Assembly: GCA_948616985.1 (NCBI GenBank)
Contig: CAPGDO010000004.1
Span: forward strand, 1-64,000
Direction: 5' to 3'
Source: MGBC163016 sp910588905
GTDB lineage: Bacteria > Actinomycetota > Coriobacteriia > Coriobacteriales > Eggerthellaceae
Length of the DNA stretch: 64,000 nucleotides
Under the pieces are notes generated by a model. The model saw only the letters and a list, made by a program, of their open reading frames with translations. It ran no database searches and was not told the origin of the DNA. Positions 39,000-47,458 of this stretch are shown one piece after another. Within the stretch, counting starts at the first letter, position 1; every line of letters begins with the position of its first letter. A program made the position numbers and the translations under genes.

Positions 39000-40535
39000 A
39001 TGGATATCTTCGCTGACCCGGTGCTCTTGTCGCGGATCCAGTTCGCCCTCACAGCCAGCTACCACTTCATCTTCGTGCCGATCACCATCGGGATAGGCCT
39101 CATCATGGCGATCTTCGTCACCAAGGCCTTCCGATCCAAGGATCCGGAAGATGACGCGCTAGCTCGGATGTGGGTGCGCATCTATACGGCAACGTTCGCC
39201 ATAGGCGTGGCAACGGGCATCACCATGGAGTTCTCGTTCGGTACGAATTGGGCGAACTACTCCCGGTTCGTGGGCGACATCTTCGGGGCACCCTTGGCGG
39301 CCGAAGCCTTGTTCGCCTTCTTCTTGGAATCCATCTTCTTGGGATTCATCATCTTCGGACGCAACAAGATCAAGCCTGCATTCTATGTAGCCAGCGCATG
39401 GCTCACATTCGCGGGCTCTGCTCTGTCTGCCCTCTGGATCCTCATTGCGAACTCCTGGATGCAGACCCCGGCAGGAGCCGTCTATTCCCCGGCGGGCAAC
39501 GAAGCGGTCATCACAGACTTCTTCGCTGCCGCTTTCAACCCTTCAACGCTGCCTCGGTATAGCCATACCATCTTGGCGGTGCTCGTCATGGGCGCTTTCG
39601 TCACCATGGCGGTAGCTGCTTGGTATATGCATAAGAAGGTGCACCCTCAGGCCGCTAAGAAGATGTTGCGCGTAGGGTGCTTGGTGGGTGTCGTCTCCAC
39701 CGTCTGCCTGCTGGGCGCTGCCCATGCCTCTGCTGTAGAGGTCTGGGAGGAGCAACCTACGAAGCTGGCCATGATGGAAGGCCAATATGACACGGAACCG
39801 CCGGAGCTCTCGCTGTTCGGCTGGGTGGATGAGGAGAGCCGCAGCTCTACCACCTTCGGCATCCCGGGAGGCACCAGCTTCTTGGCTACAGGCACGTGGG
39901 ACACAGAGTATCCTGGTCTTGTGGAGGACCAGCAGGTAGGCACGTTCCCTGACCTGGATATAGATGAGCTTCCGGTGAACTTCGTCTACCAGGTGTATCA
40001 CATCATGGTGGCCCTATTCGGCGTTATCGTGATATGCCTCATCTTGGCCGCTGTCTTCGGTCGCAAGAAGGCGAAGCACGGCGTGTGGAATATGAAGTGG
40101 CTGCAGTGGCTGCTGATCATCTCCCCGCTCTTCCCGTTCCTGGCCATCCAAACGGGGTGGCTCACAGCTGAGGTGGGACGCCAACCCTATGTGGTCTATC
40201 CGTCAACGTCAGGGCCGGATCAGGTCTACCTCCCCACGGATGCGGGTACCAGCGTTTCCGTGCAGCCCTTCGAGGTGGTGCTGACCTTGGCTCTGTTCCT
40301 CTTGGTCTATCTCATGCTGTTCATCGGTTGGTGGCGGGTCATCGCCCGGTTCATCAAGGAGGGTCCTGTGAAGGACGCTCCTGTGGAGGCGAAGGTCACC
40401 GAGGTCAGCTTCAAAGAGGCCGCCGAAGTTGAGAAGACGGGCGAAGCGGTGGTCGTGGCCGCTTCTGACGACAGTTTGGAAGAGGTGGCTCTCACCGAAG
40501 ATGAGGCTGCCCCGAAGGGAGGCGATGCACGATGA
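39000..40535 (+). CDS. cydA: Cytochrome bd ubiquinol oxidase subunit I
   Basis: CydA carries the hemes and quinol site of the high-affinity bd oxidase. The 511-aa protein begins MDIFADPVLLSRIQFALTASYH, where H22 matches the conserved heme b595 His. It has GRQPYVVYP and GWLTAEVGRQP near residues 380-400 and nine predicted helices. The Q-loop is short (CydA of the short type). An acidic cytoplasmic tail of about 50 residues is extra. AAGGAGGGG precedes the ATG. In an anaerobe it would scavenge oxygen. Confidence 0.97.
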   Translation: MDIFADPVLLSRIQFALTASYHFIFVPITIGIGLIMAIFVTKAFRSKDPEDDALARMWVRIYTATFAIGVATGITMEFSFGTNWANYSRFVGDIFGAPLAAEALFAFFLESIFLGFIIFGRNKIKPAFYVASAWLTFAGSALSALWILIANSWMQTPAGAVYSPAGNEAVITDFFAAAFNPSTLPRYSHTILAVLVMGAFVTMAVAAWYMHKKVHPQAAKKMLRVGCLVGVVSTVCLLGAAHASAVEVWEEQPTKLAMMEGQYDTEPPELSLFGWVDEESRSSTTFGIPGGTSFLATGTWDTEYPGLVEDQQVGTFPDLDIDELPVNFVYQVYHIMVALFGVIVICLILAAVFGRKKAKHGVWNMKWLQWLLIISPLFPFLAIQTGWLTAEVGRQPYVVYPSTSGPDQVYLPTDAGTSVSVQPFEVVLTLALFLLVYLMLFIGWWRVIARFIKEGPVKDAPVEAKVTEVSFKEAAEVEKTGEAVVVAASDDSLEEVALTEDEAAPKGGDAR

Positions 40536-41572
40536 GCGTCCTTGCTGTGCTGTGGTTCTTCCTTATCTTCCTGCTCATCGCCGGGTACTTCGTGTTGGAT
40601 GGTTTCGACCTCGGCGTGGGCATCCTGTACCCCTTCCTCTGCAAAGACGAGCGGGATGAGCATATCTGTCGCCGGGCAATCGGGCCGGTGTGGGACGGCA
40701 ACGAAGTGTGGCTGCTCACGGCGGGCGGTGCCCTGTTCGCTGCGTTCCCCGATGCCTATGCCACGACATTCTCTGGCTTTTACCTGGCTATCATGTTGGT
40801 GCTCTTCGCCCTCATCGTGCGCGCGGTGAGCTTCGAGTTCTACGAAGGTGACCCGAAATGGCGCAAGGTGTGGAACGTCTGCTTCTTCTTGGGGTCACTC
40901 TTGCCGGGGATCCTCTTCGGTGTTGCCGTCGGCAATGTGGTCGCTGGCATCCCCATGGATGTCAATGGCAACTACACCGGCGTGCCGCTTCTGGGACTGG
41001 TCACCCCCTTCACCCTGCTCACCGGCATCCTGGGGCTTGCCATGTTCGTTGCCGCAGGGGCCTGCTGGCTGGCGCTGAAAGCGCCTCTCGGCAGTGGTCT
41101 TCAGCAGCGGGCAGAGGCGCTGCGGGTTCCAAGCCAGCTGGCCTGCTTGGTGCTGTTCGCTGGGCTCACCGTGTGCATCTTCGCCATGATGAGCGGATCC
41201 GTGGAGATGCTGCCCCTGTTGGCGGTACCGCGCTTCCTCTGCGCTGCGCTGTTCGTCGTGGCCATGGGGGCTGCCATGTATATCGGGTATAACGAGCGCA
41301 AGAACCAAGAGGTGAAGATGAGCCTGCGGATCTTCCTTCTGCAGAGCGCGTCTGCGGTGGCGCTGGTCTTCCTGCTAGCGTGCAGCATGTTCCCGGTGCT
41401 GGTGATGGCCTCTCCGGATAGCGTAGGGCCGGCCATCACGCTCATGAGCGCAGGAGCCAGCGAGATGTCGCTCACCTGCATGACCGTGATCCTCTGCATC
41501 GGTCTGCCCCTCGTGTTGCTCTACCACGTGCTCATCTATAGGACGTTCCGCGGTAGGGTAGAGGTGGAGTAG
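40532..41572 (+). CDS. cydB: Cytochrome bd ubiquinol oxidase subunit II
   Basis: The gene overlaps cydA by 4 bp (ATGA). The 346-aa protein has the CydB start LAVLWFFLIFLLIAGYFVLD with GFDLGVGILYPF and then WDGNEVWLLTAGGALFAAFP. Eight to nine membrane helices are predicted. It pairs with CydA; the cydCD assembly transporter is not next to it. Confidence 0.97.
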   Translation: MSVLAVLWFFLIFLLIAGYFVLDGFDLGVGILYPFLCKDERDEHICRRAIGPVWDGNEVWLLTAGGALFAAFPDAYATTFSGFYLAIMLVLFALIVRAVSFEFYEGDPKWRKVWNVCFFLGSLLPGILFGVAVGNVVAGIPMDVNGNYTGVPLLGLVTPFTLLTGILGLAMFVAAGACWLALKAPLGSGLQQRAEALRVPSQLACLVLFAGLTVCIFAMMSGSVEMLPLLAVPRFLCAALFVVAMGAAMYIGYNERKNQEVKMSLRIFLLQSASAVALVFLLACSMFPVLVMASPDSVGPAITLMSAGASEMSLTCMTVILCIGLPLVLLYHVLIYRTFRGRVEVE

Positions 41573-41627
41573 CAGGGCATAGAGCAGCGTTCTCCAAAAA
41601 CCCACACCCGTAAGGGCGCAGGTCTAG

Positions 41628-41633
41628 TACAAT
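41628..41633 (+). promoter_or_regulatory. -10 element before the Gln/Tyr-rich gene
   Basis: TACAAT lies 35 bp before the ATG; no strong -35 box is seen. Confidence 0.35.
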
Positions 41634-41667
41634 GAAACGACAACTCTGTCGATGAAAAGGGTCAGAC

Positions 41668-42666
41668 ATGCCTGACAACATGAGATACGACGCGAACGGT
41701 CAACCTCTCGGCTACGGGGATCCGGTAGATCCCTCTCTGTACCCTCAGGCTGATCCGGCCTGGGGTCAGTACCCGCAGGGCTACGGGGCATCCATGCCCT
41801 CTCCCCAAGAGATCTATGCTCAGCAGTACGCTGATCCTACTCAAATGGGGCAGGGCTATATGGACCCAACCCAGATGTATGCTGACCCGAACCAGGGCAT
41901 GTATGGCCAGCCGCCTCTGCAGCAAGACCCTTACTACGGCTATGCTCAGGCAGGGTATCCCGAAGCGGATCCTTCTCTGAGCGGCCAGATTCCCTATGGT
42001 GAGGCAGACCAGCAGTACATGCAGGGCTATGCTCCCACCCAGGGCTACGGCCAGATGCCTCCGGTGCAAGATCCCGCTCAGATGCAGGGCTATCCCAGCG
42101 CTGCTCCTCAGGGTTATGGGCAGATGCCCCAGCCCGTGCAGCAGCCTCAGCAGGCCCAAGCTCCCATGCCGCAAGCAGCTCCAGTCCAGGCGTCCCCTTC
42201 ACCTGTGCCAGAGCCCGTCTCCATGCCTGAGGCTATGGACAAGAAAGCGGCTAAGGCAGCGGCGAAGGAGCAGAAGCGCGTTCAGAAGCAGCGGGAAGAG
42301 GTTCCAGTGCCTGTCGGCCCCGCGCCCTCTGCAGGGAAAGCCACGCTGTTCCTCATCTTGGGCATCCTGTCCGTCATCTTCGCCGTCATCCCGCCCATCG
42401 GCATCATCTTGGGGCTGGTCGTCCGGATGATGTACAAGTCCTATCGGCGCGCAGGCGGCCGTGCCCCCAAGGCGGAAACGGGGAACATCTTCGCTACCGT
42501 GGGTCTCATATTCGGCCTTGTCATGCTAGTGGTCATCGCCGTTCTATGCCTGATCATCTGGGCTGGCCTTTACGGAGAGAGCATGGCGCGTCAGCTGGGT
42601 GTCTTCTGGAATAACAGCCCGTTCGGCACTATCCTCTGGAGGATCCCCATCCCCAGTCCTCTCTAA
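41668..42666 (+). CDS. Membrane protein with long Gln/Tyr/Pro/Gly-rich N-terminal domain
   Basis: In this 332-aa protein residues 1-185 are low complexity, with repeated QGYGQMP, DPTQM and PQGYG units rich in Gln, Tyr, Pro, Gly and Met. Such regions are often disordered or self-associating. A Lys/Ala segment (KKAAKAAAKEQKR) follows, then two transmembrane helices (about 225-250 and 272-300) linked by a basic loop. No known enzyme motif occurs. Similar DUF4190-like two-helix tails are frequent in actinobacteria, and a role at the envelope is likely. Confidence 0.8.
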   Translation: MPDNMRYDANGQPLGYGDPVDPSLYPQADPAWGQYPQGYGASMPSPQEIYAQQYADPTQMGQGYMDPTQMYADPNQGMYGQPPLQQDPYYGYAQAGYPEADPSLSGQIPYGEADQQYMQGYAPTQGYGQMPPVQDPAQMQGYPSAAPQGYGQMPQPVQQPQQAQAPMPQAAPVQASPSPVPEPVSMPEAMDKKAAKAAAKEQKRVQKQREEVPVPVGPAPSAGKATLFLILGILSVIFAVIPPIGIILGLVVRMMYKSYRRAGGRAPKAETGNIFATVGLIFGLVMLVVIAVLCLIIWAGLYGESMARQLGVFWNNSPFGTILWRIPIPSPL

Positions 42667-42705
42667 GGGCTGTGCGTGGTGCGCTGAGTTGCTATCTGGC
42701 TGTTG

Positions 42706-43533
42706 ATGATGGAATCTGATCCTTCCAAAGAGAAGCCCAAGCAGGGGTTCTTCGAACGCCTGACGGGTTCTGCGGCGAAGCGTGAATCCGCTTCGGAAGA
42801 GCAATTGCGTGAGATCGTTGATGACGCTGATGTCCTCGCTGAGGACGAGAAGCGCATGATTCATGACATCATGGATCTGGGAGACACCACAGCAGGAGAG
42901 ATCTGCACCCCTCGGGTCGATGTCATGTTGGTAGACGCTGACGAAACGGGGCGCACGGCTCTGGAGCGCATGCGCGGCACGGGCTATTCGCGGCTTCCTG
43001 TTTGCCAAGACGGCATTGATGACATCATCGGTATCGTCCATTACAAGGATCTCATCGGACCGTTGATGGATGGCTCTATAGATGAGCCCGTGTCAGGTTT
43101 CATGTATGAGGCCATGTTCGTCCCTGAGACGAAGGATGTCATCCCGCTTCTGGGGGAGATGCAGGCCGCCCACCAGCAAATGGCCATTCTCGTGGATGAA
43201 TACGGTGGTACCGAAGGGGTCGTCACTATCGAAGACATCCTGGAAGAGATCGTAGGTGAGATCGCCGACGAATCAGATCTGGGTGGAGAGCTGGTGACTG
43301 CTTGCGGAGCCGGGGCCTGGCGGGCCGACGGCCGGTTCGTTGTTGAAGATGCCCAAGAGCTGGGCTGGCCTGTTCAGGAATCTGACGACTATGACACCTT
43401 GGCGGGATGGCTCGTGAACCGGATGGAAGCCTATCCGGCCGTAGGAGATGAGCTCATAGAAGAGGGATTCTCGTTCACTGTAGAGAAGATGCGCCGCTCC
43501 CGGATCTCTGGGGTGAAGGTGGTCAAGCTCTAG
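42706..43533 (+). CDS. CBS-domain CorC/HlyC-like protein
   Basis: Possible starts are TTG 42703, ATG 42706 or ATG 42709; none has a clear ribosome binding site, so the N-terminus is uncertain by one or two residues. The ~275-aa protein has a helical N-terminus. A CBS pair follows (TPRVDVMLVDADET...RLPVCQDGIDDIIGIVHYKDL; ILVDEYGGTEGVVTIEDILEEIVGEIADE), and then a CorC_HlyC domain to the end. This family lacks membrane segments in CorC and aids Mg2+/Co2+ efflux or binds adenine nucleotides. It stands 36 bp downstream of the Gln/Tyr-rich gene. Confidence 0.9.
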   Translation: MMESDPSKEKPKQGFFERLTGSAAKRESASEEQLREIVDDADVLAEDEKRMIHDIMDLGDTTAGEICTPRVDVMLVDADETGRTALERMRGTGYSRLPVCQDGIDDIIGIVHYKDLIGPLMDGSIDEPVSGFMYEAMFVPETKDVIPLLGEMQAAHQQMAILVDEYGGTEGVVTIEDILEEIVGEIADESDLGGELVTACGAGAWRADGRFVVEDAQELGWPVQESDDYDTLAGWLVNRMEAYPAVGDELIEEGFSFTVEKMRRSRISGVKVVKL

Positions 43534-43684
43534 GCTTCCTGGCCTCTGGGAGCGTTCCCTGGAGAGCTTTCATCTTTCTGGTGCCGTTGGGCATTTATTT
43601 CGGAAATCTCTACCGAACTAGAGTAAAATATCCAGACTGAAATACATATCCGCCTCACCGGGCAGCAAATCCACCCACAACACA
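43534..43684. other. Intergenic region 5' of the structured leader
   Basis: This is AT-richer than its surroundings, with a TAGAGTAAAATATCC stretch near 43618 that may hold the promoter of the next gene. No gene or repeat is visible. Confidence 0.35.
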
Positions 43685-43771
43685 CCCAGCTGTCGCCGCT
43701 TTTGCGGCTTGTCGTGCATTCGGCATGAGGTCAGGAAGAGGCGGTACTGTACGTAAGATAGGACAGCTGGG
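43685..43771 (+). promoter_or_regulatory. Structured leader RNA, riboswitch-like, before the wall-hydrolase gene
   Basis: CCCAGCTGTC (43685-43694) and GACAGCTGGG (43762-43771) are perfect 10-bp closing arms around ~67 nt. Inside are GCCGC-TTTT-GCGGC and CGTGC/GCATG hairpins and a GTAC..GTAC pair. This closed multi-branch design is typical of riboswitches. The c-di-AMP (ydaO) class is often found before wall hydrolases, but its signature bases are not evident here. It ends 58 nt before the gene. Confidence 0.5.
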
Positions 43772-43828
43772 ACCAACGCATTCCCTATCCTGTTCGGAAA
43801 GAATGGGAGCCAAGGGAAAGCGGGCAAG

Positions 43829-44710
43829 ATGGAGTGGGAATTGGCCAAAGGCAAGCATAGAGCTACCACGGCGAAGCACGGAAGCGTGCGGAAGCCCCTG
43901 GGGGTTGGTGCTCATCACGCAGCCCATGGGGTAGTGCGCGGTGCTGTGAGCACCCATGCCGCTCATGGGCTCCATCGGGTAGGAGTCATCCTGAGCATTC
44001 CTGTGTTCGCTGTTGCGGTAGGGGTAGGGGCTGCCACCTTCACCAATACCGTGGGTCATGCTGATGATGCAACCGTCATCCCGTCCTCCAACGTTCAGCC
44101 TGTGGCTGTGAGCGCTGCTCCCTCTGCGCATACGGAAGCCCTGGCTGAGTCTTTCATCCTGGAAACGGGTGCCAACCGTAGCGTTGACGGCGTCATCGCT
44201 CAGGTTCAGGCAGAAGAGGAAGCCGCGCGCATCGCTGCGGAAGAAGCAGCGCGGGCAGCAGAGCAGGAAGCCATCCAGCAGGCTCAGGAGGCCCAAAGCC
44301 TCAAGAGTTCTGCGGCTGTGGGCATCGGTGATGTTGATTTCACCGTGGGCTACGATGCGTTCATGGCCGAATGGACATCTCGGATAGACGCTTACTTGGC
44401 TGGGTCTCCCCTGGCGGGCTACGGGGCTGATTTCGCCCAGGCGGCTTGGGAGAATGCCGTGGATCCCCGCTGGTCTCCGGCCATCTCGTGCACTGAGAGC
44501 ACCAAGGGCGCCCATTGCTACATGGCCTACAACGCTTGGGGCTGGCACGGCTACCTGGGTTCTGATTGGACGAGTGCCATCCACGCCCATGTGGCTGGTC
44601 TTGCCAACGGGTACGGTCACACCATCACCCGGGGCAACGCTGCTCGCTACTGCCCGCCCAATGCGGATTTCTGGTACAGCAACACGCTTTCTGAAATGGC
44701 GAAGATCTAG
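43829..44710 (+). CDS. Secreted/membrane-anchored cell-wall hydrolase-like protein
   Basis: The ATG follows AAGGGAAAGCGG. The 293-aa protein has a His/Lys-rich cytoplasmic start, a transmembrane helix (about 50-72, ILSIPVFAVAVGVGAAT) and an Ala/Glu coiled-coil spacer (~130-160). The C-terminal domain (~175-293) has AWENAVDPRWSPAISCTEST, YNAWGWHG and GNAARYCPPNADFWY. That domain resembles lysozyme/glucosaminidase-like modules of actinobacterial wall proteins; E in the SCTEST segment could be catalytic. It is preceded by a structured leader. Confidence 0.78.
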   Translation: MEWELAKGKHRATTAKHGSVRKPLGVGAHHAAHGVVRGAVSTHAAHGLHRVGVILSIPVFAVAVGVGAATFTNTVGHADDATVIPSSNVQPVAVSAAPSAHTEALAESFILETGANRSVDGVIAQVQAEEEAARIAAEEAARAAEQEAIQQAQEAQSLKSSAAVGIGDVDFTVGYDAFMAEWTSRIDAYLAGSPLAGYGADFAQAAWENAVDPRWSPAISCTESTKGAHCYMAYNAWGWHGYLGSDWTSAIHAHVAGLANGYGHTITRGNAARYCPPNADFWYSNTLSEMAKI

Positions 44711-44713
44711 TTT

Positions 44714-45373
44714 ATGAGCAACGTTATCGTTGTCGGGTGCGGCCGCGTTGGATCGCAACTTGCGAATATGCTCTCGGACAACGGCAACAACGTTTGCTGC
44801 ATAGATAAATCTCCTGACGCGTTCGTCAATCTGGGTCAGAACTTCAACGGATCCTCCATCCAAGGGGTGGGGTTCGATGAAGACGTGCTCGTGCGCGCTG
44901 GGGTGGAAACCTGCGATGTGTTAGCTGCTGTCACCCAGTTCGACCGCGTGAACATCATGTGCGCAGAGGTGGCAAGCAGGCTCTTCGATGTCCCTCATGT
45001 CATCGCGCGCCTCTATGATCCTGACCATGAGCGTGCGTACATGCAGCTGGGCATAGATTATGTCTGCGGCACCTCTTTGGTAGCGGAGGACGTATTCTCG
45101 AAGATCGTCGTAGGTCATGGTTCCCACGTGGCCGCCTTTGGGGATTTCGAGATCCTGCGCTTCTCTCTGGATCTTCCGGGTGAAGAGCGGAGCAGCATTC
45201 GCGTGGCAGATATCGAACGTGACCATGCGGTGCGCATCATAGCCTTCGAACGGGTAGACGGTTCAGCATCGTCCATCCCCTCGAAGGACTCCGTGCTCTA
45301 TAGTGGGGATACGGTGCTCGCCTGTGTTCGCCATGACCATATCCGGCAGTTCTCGAAATACATGCAGAGGTGA
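44714..45373 (+). CDS. trkA: TrkA-family potassium uptake regulator (first of pair)
   Basis: The 219-aa protein starts MSNVIVVGCGRVGSQLANML, the NAD-binding Rossmann motif GxGxxG of RCK/TrkA_N domains. It ends with a TrkA_C-like domain (SVLYSGDTVLACVR). These gate K+ channels in response to nucleotides. It lies 3 bp after the hydrolase gene and 3 bp before a second trkA. Tandem pairs of this kind (CeoB/CeoC) are typical of actinobacteria. No TrkH/KtrB channel gene is in view. Confidence 0.93.
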   Translation: MSNVIVVGCGRVGSQLANMLSDNGNNVCCIDKSPDAFVNLGQNFNGSSIQGVGFDEDVLVRAGVETCDVLAAVTQFDRVNIMCAEVASRLFDVPHVIARLYDPDHERAYMQLGIDYVCGTSLVAEDVFSKIVVGHGSHVAAFGDFEILRFSLDLPGEERSSIRVADIERDHAVRIIAFERVDGSASSIPSKDSVLYSGDTVLACVRHDHIRQFSKYMQR

Positions 45374-45376
45374 TCC

Positions 45377-46048
45377 ATGTATATCGTGATCTCAGGTGGC
45401 GGCAAGGTTGGATCCTATCTGGCGAATGTGCTGCTAGCCAGCGGCAATGAGGTTGCTGTCATCGAAGAGCGCGCCGAGACGGCGGATGCTCTCAGCGTCA
45501 CCCTAGAGGGTCCGTACCTGGTCATCCAGGGAGATTCCTGCGATTCTCGTAGCCAGGAAGATGCAGGCATCCGGCAGGCCGATGTCTTCGTGGGTGCCAC
45601 GGGGCAAGATGATACGAATCTAGTAGCTTGCGAAGTGGCTCAGCGCGTGTTCAACGTGCCGCGCGTGGTGGCCCGTGTGAACAACCCGAAGAACCTGCGC
45701 ATCTTCCGCGAAGTGGGCATCGAATGCGTATCCTCAACCACGTTGATCGCGAACCTGATCGAAGAAGAAGCATTGCTCGGCTCAGTTTCGGTGGTGTCTT
45801 CTCTGAACCATGGCAATGTGGCGCTCTCGGAATTCACCGTGGGGCACATGCGCCACCATTCGGATGAGGAAGGCGTGACCGTCGGTGAGATAGAGATGCC
45901 CGAAGGTGCGCTGATCGTTGCCATCGCCTATGAGGATGATGCTCAGGTAGCCGCACCGGACATGGTGCTCTATCCCGGTGACCAGGTCATCGTGGTGGCG
46001 GACAGCGACGTGCTCGATGATGTTCGTTCTCTGTTCCGAAGCCTATAG
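45377..46048 (+). CDS. trkA: TrkA-family potassium uptake regulator (second of pair)
   Basis: The 223-aa paralogue begins MYIVISGGGKVGSYLANVLL with the same nucleotide-binding motif, has VGATGQDDTNLVACEVAQ in the middle, and ends with a TrkA_C domain (LYPGDQVIVVADSDVLDDV). With the preceding gene it presumably forms a heteromeric ring on a Trk-type channel. Spacing of 3 bp indicates one transcript. Confidence 0.94.
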   Translation: MYIVISGGGKVGSYLANVLLASGNEVAVIEERAETADALSVTLEGPYLVIQGDSCDSRSQEDAGIRQADVFVGATGQDDTNLVACEVAQRVFNVPRVVARVNNPKNLRIFREVGIECVSSTTLIANLIEEEALLGSVSVVSSLNHGNVALSEFTVGHMRHHSDEEGVTVGEIEMPEGALIVAIAYEDDAQVAAPDMVLYPGDQVIVVADSDVLDDVRSLFRSL

Positions 46049-46059
46049 GAGGTATCAAG

Positions 46060-46884
46060 TTGTCGGCAGTGCTCTCAAACGCCTCAGCGCTCACCAGTAT
46101 CGGCATCATCTTGCTGGCGGTGGCAGTGGTGATCGTGGCAATTTGGGCAGCAGTGCTCTCCGTCAAGGTCAGCAGGCTGAAGGCGCTCCTCTTGATGGAA
46201 CAAGAGCGCATCGCGCTGGCCCAAGCCCACATGAGTGCTCCTTCAGCTCGTACGGGTGCCCCGGTCCAGGGAGGGGCGCGTCCTGGACACGGCGCCATGG
46301 CACCGGCCAAAGAGGTGCCTTCCAAGGCGGCTCCCGTCAGAATGGCTTCGGAGATGGCTGAGGAGGATCGTGCTCGGAAGCCGAAGGGGCGCAAGGGCAA
46401 GCCCACCATTCCCTTCGGCGTGAACAAAGAGGCTCAGCAACGGGCAGCTCGGGCGTACACCGACACGGCGGATGAACCGGACTATAGCCCAGATTCCATT
46501 GACTTCAACAGGGTGCAGGGTTTCACAGGCCAGCAGCGCTTGACCACGCTGCAGCCCGATGCTCAGGCGGTGCGTACGGTAGCCCCCCGCACAGTGGAGG
46601 CGAACCCTCGTCCGCGCGGGGACGCTCGGCCCATCGAACAGCAGACCACGGGCCGCATGCCTACGGTGGGCGTGCGGCAGACAGCAGCTGAGACACGGGC
46701 ATCCTTCGACCGCATGGGCGAAGAGATGCGTCGGGCGCCAGGGCCCTCTGAGCGCTATGAGCGCACGGCCCGCAGGCAGCGCCTGAGCGAGAGGCGTCAG
46801 CAGGAACAGATGCGCCGAGAGGCGGAATCCATTGTGGCGGCCCATCATCGAGAGATGCGATCGATCAATTCCACTCCGCGCTAG
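46060..46884 (+). CDS. Membrane-anchored basic protein of unknown function
   Basis: A TTG start follows a perfect AGGAGG 11 bp after trkA. The 274-aa protein has one transmembrane helix at residues 12-34. The rest is a long polar, Arg/Gln/Ala-rich region with short basic clusters (KPKGRKGK near 107) and a helical Arg/Glu end (RRQRLSERRQQEQMRREAES). It is probably disordered or coiled. No known family; co-transcription with the K+ uptake regulators is its only clue. Confidence 0.72.
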   Translation: MSAVLSNASALTSIGIILLAVAVVIVAIWAAVLSVKVSRLKALLLMEQERIALAQAHMSAPSARTGAPVQGGARPGHGAMAPAKEVPSKAAPVRMASEMAEEDRARKPKGRKGKPTIPFGVNKEAQQRAARAYTDTADEPDYSPDSIDFNRVQGFTGQQRLTTLQPDAQAVRTVAPRTVEANPRPRGDARPIEQQTTGRMPTVGVRQTAAETRASFDRMGEEMRRAPGPSERYERTARRQRLSERRQQEQMRREAESIVAAHHREMRSINSTPR

Positions 46885-46930
46885 GGTCACGCTCTCGGCT
46901 TCCTGAGTCCTCCTATCGGAAGAAAGACGC

Positions 46931-46959
46931 TTGCATGCAGACCGGGAGTCGGCTATTAT
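46931..46959 (+). promoter_or_regulatory. Promoter of tRNA-Leu
   Basis: TTGCAT (46931-46936) and TATTAT (46954-46959) are 17 bp apart, 19 bp before the tRNA. Confidence 0.7.
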
Positions 46960-46977
46960 CTTCAAGCTTTGCTTTGT

Positions 46978-47064
46978 GCGGGCGTGGCGGAATTGGCAGA
47001 CGCGCTAGCTTCAGGTGCTAGTGAGCTCCGGCTCGTGAAGGTTCAAGTCCTTTCGCCCGCACCA
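46978..47064 (+). tRNA. tRNA-Leu (anticodon CAG), CCA encoded
   Basis: 87-nt class II tRNA with acceptor GCGGGCG/CGCCCGC, discriminator A and encoded CCA, a long variable arm and T-arm GGTTCAAGTCC. Stem CTAGC/GCTAG frames loop TTCAGGT with anticodon CAG. Confidence 0.96.
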
Positions 47065-47109
47065 TAAGAACATGACAAGCCACCTTCGGGTGGCTTTTCA
47101 TGTTCTTAT
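47064..47109 (+). terminator. Nested terminator of tRNA-Leu
   Basis: AAGCCACC-TTCG-GGTGGCTT followed by TT is a compact terminator at 47077-47098. It sits inside a 12-bp perfect outer repeat (47064-47075 with 47098-47109), so the complete fold is a long stem with a small bulge. Confidence 0.85.
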
Positions 47110-47121
47110 GACAGGGCGAAT

Positions 47122-47372
47122 GCCTGCGGAGCAGGCCAGGGCCCTAGGGCCCTGAAGGACTTGAACCGGTAAGGTTCACTCCCATGGGACGATCCTCCCC
47201 ATGGGAGCCGCGAGGGTCAAGGCGGAAAGCGAAGCGTGCCTTGACGCGAGCGAACGGCCGCCGCGCCCGCAGGATGGCTGATCGAGATCAGCCCCTACGA
47301 ACAACCTGTCATGTAAGGTTCACCCGATGGAAACCTGCCGGGTCCTCCGCAGGGGTCGATCATGATCGACCC
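47122..47372. repeat. Array of consecutive palindromes downstream of tRNA-Leu
   Basis: Short stems follow one another: GCCTGC/GCAGGC (47122), an 18-bp palindrome (47137-47154), TGAACC/GGTTCA (47162), CTCCCAT/ATGGGAG (47179-47207), GTCAAGGC/GCCTTGAC (47216-47245), GGCTGAT/ATCAGCC (47276-47293) and a 20-bp palindrome around 47353-47372. The GTCAAGGC unit with its GCTTCGC loop is the inverse of the one near 9536, and its flanks match the 1328-1737 repeats. No gene fits; up to the kinase start at 47459 only AT-rich promoter-like sequence follows. Confidence 0.8.
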
Positions 47373-47458
47373 GGCCGCCGTCCCTACCCGATTCTTTGCT
47401 ACAATCACAAAGATCACGCCTAAATACACCATATATGCACTTGAAAGGCGCAGCTTAG

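Noticed and set aside
43685..43771. Assignment of this leader as a c-di-AMP, cobalamin or c-di-GMP riboswitch
   Set aside because: I compared by eye for their conserved blocks. A GTCAGGA stretch faintly recalls a B12 box, but the rest of that motif is missing. I keep it only as an unassigned structured RNA.
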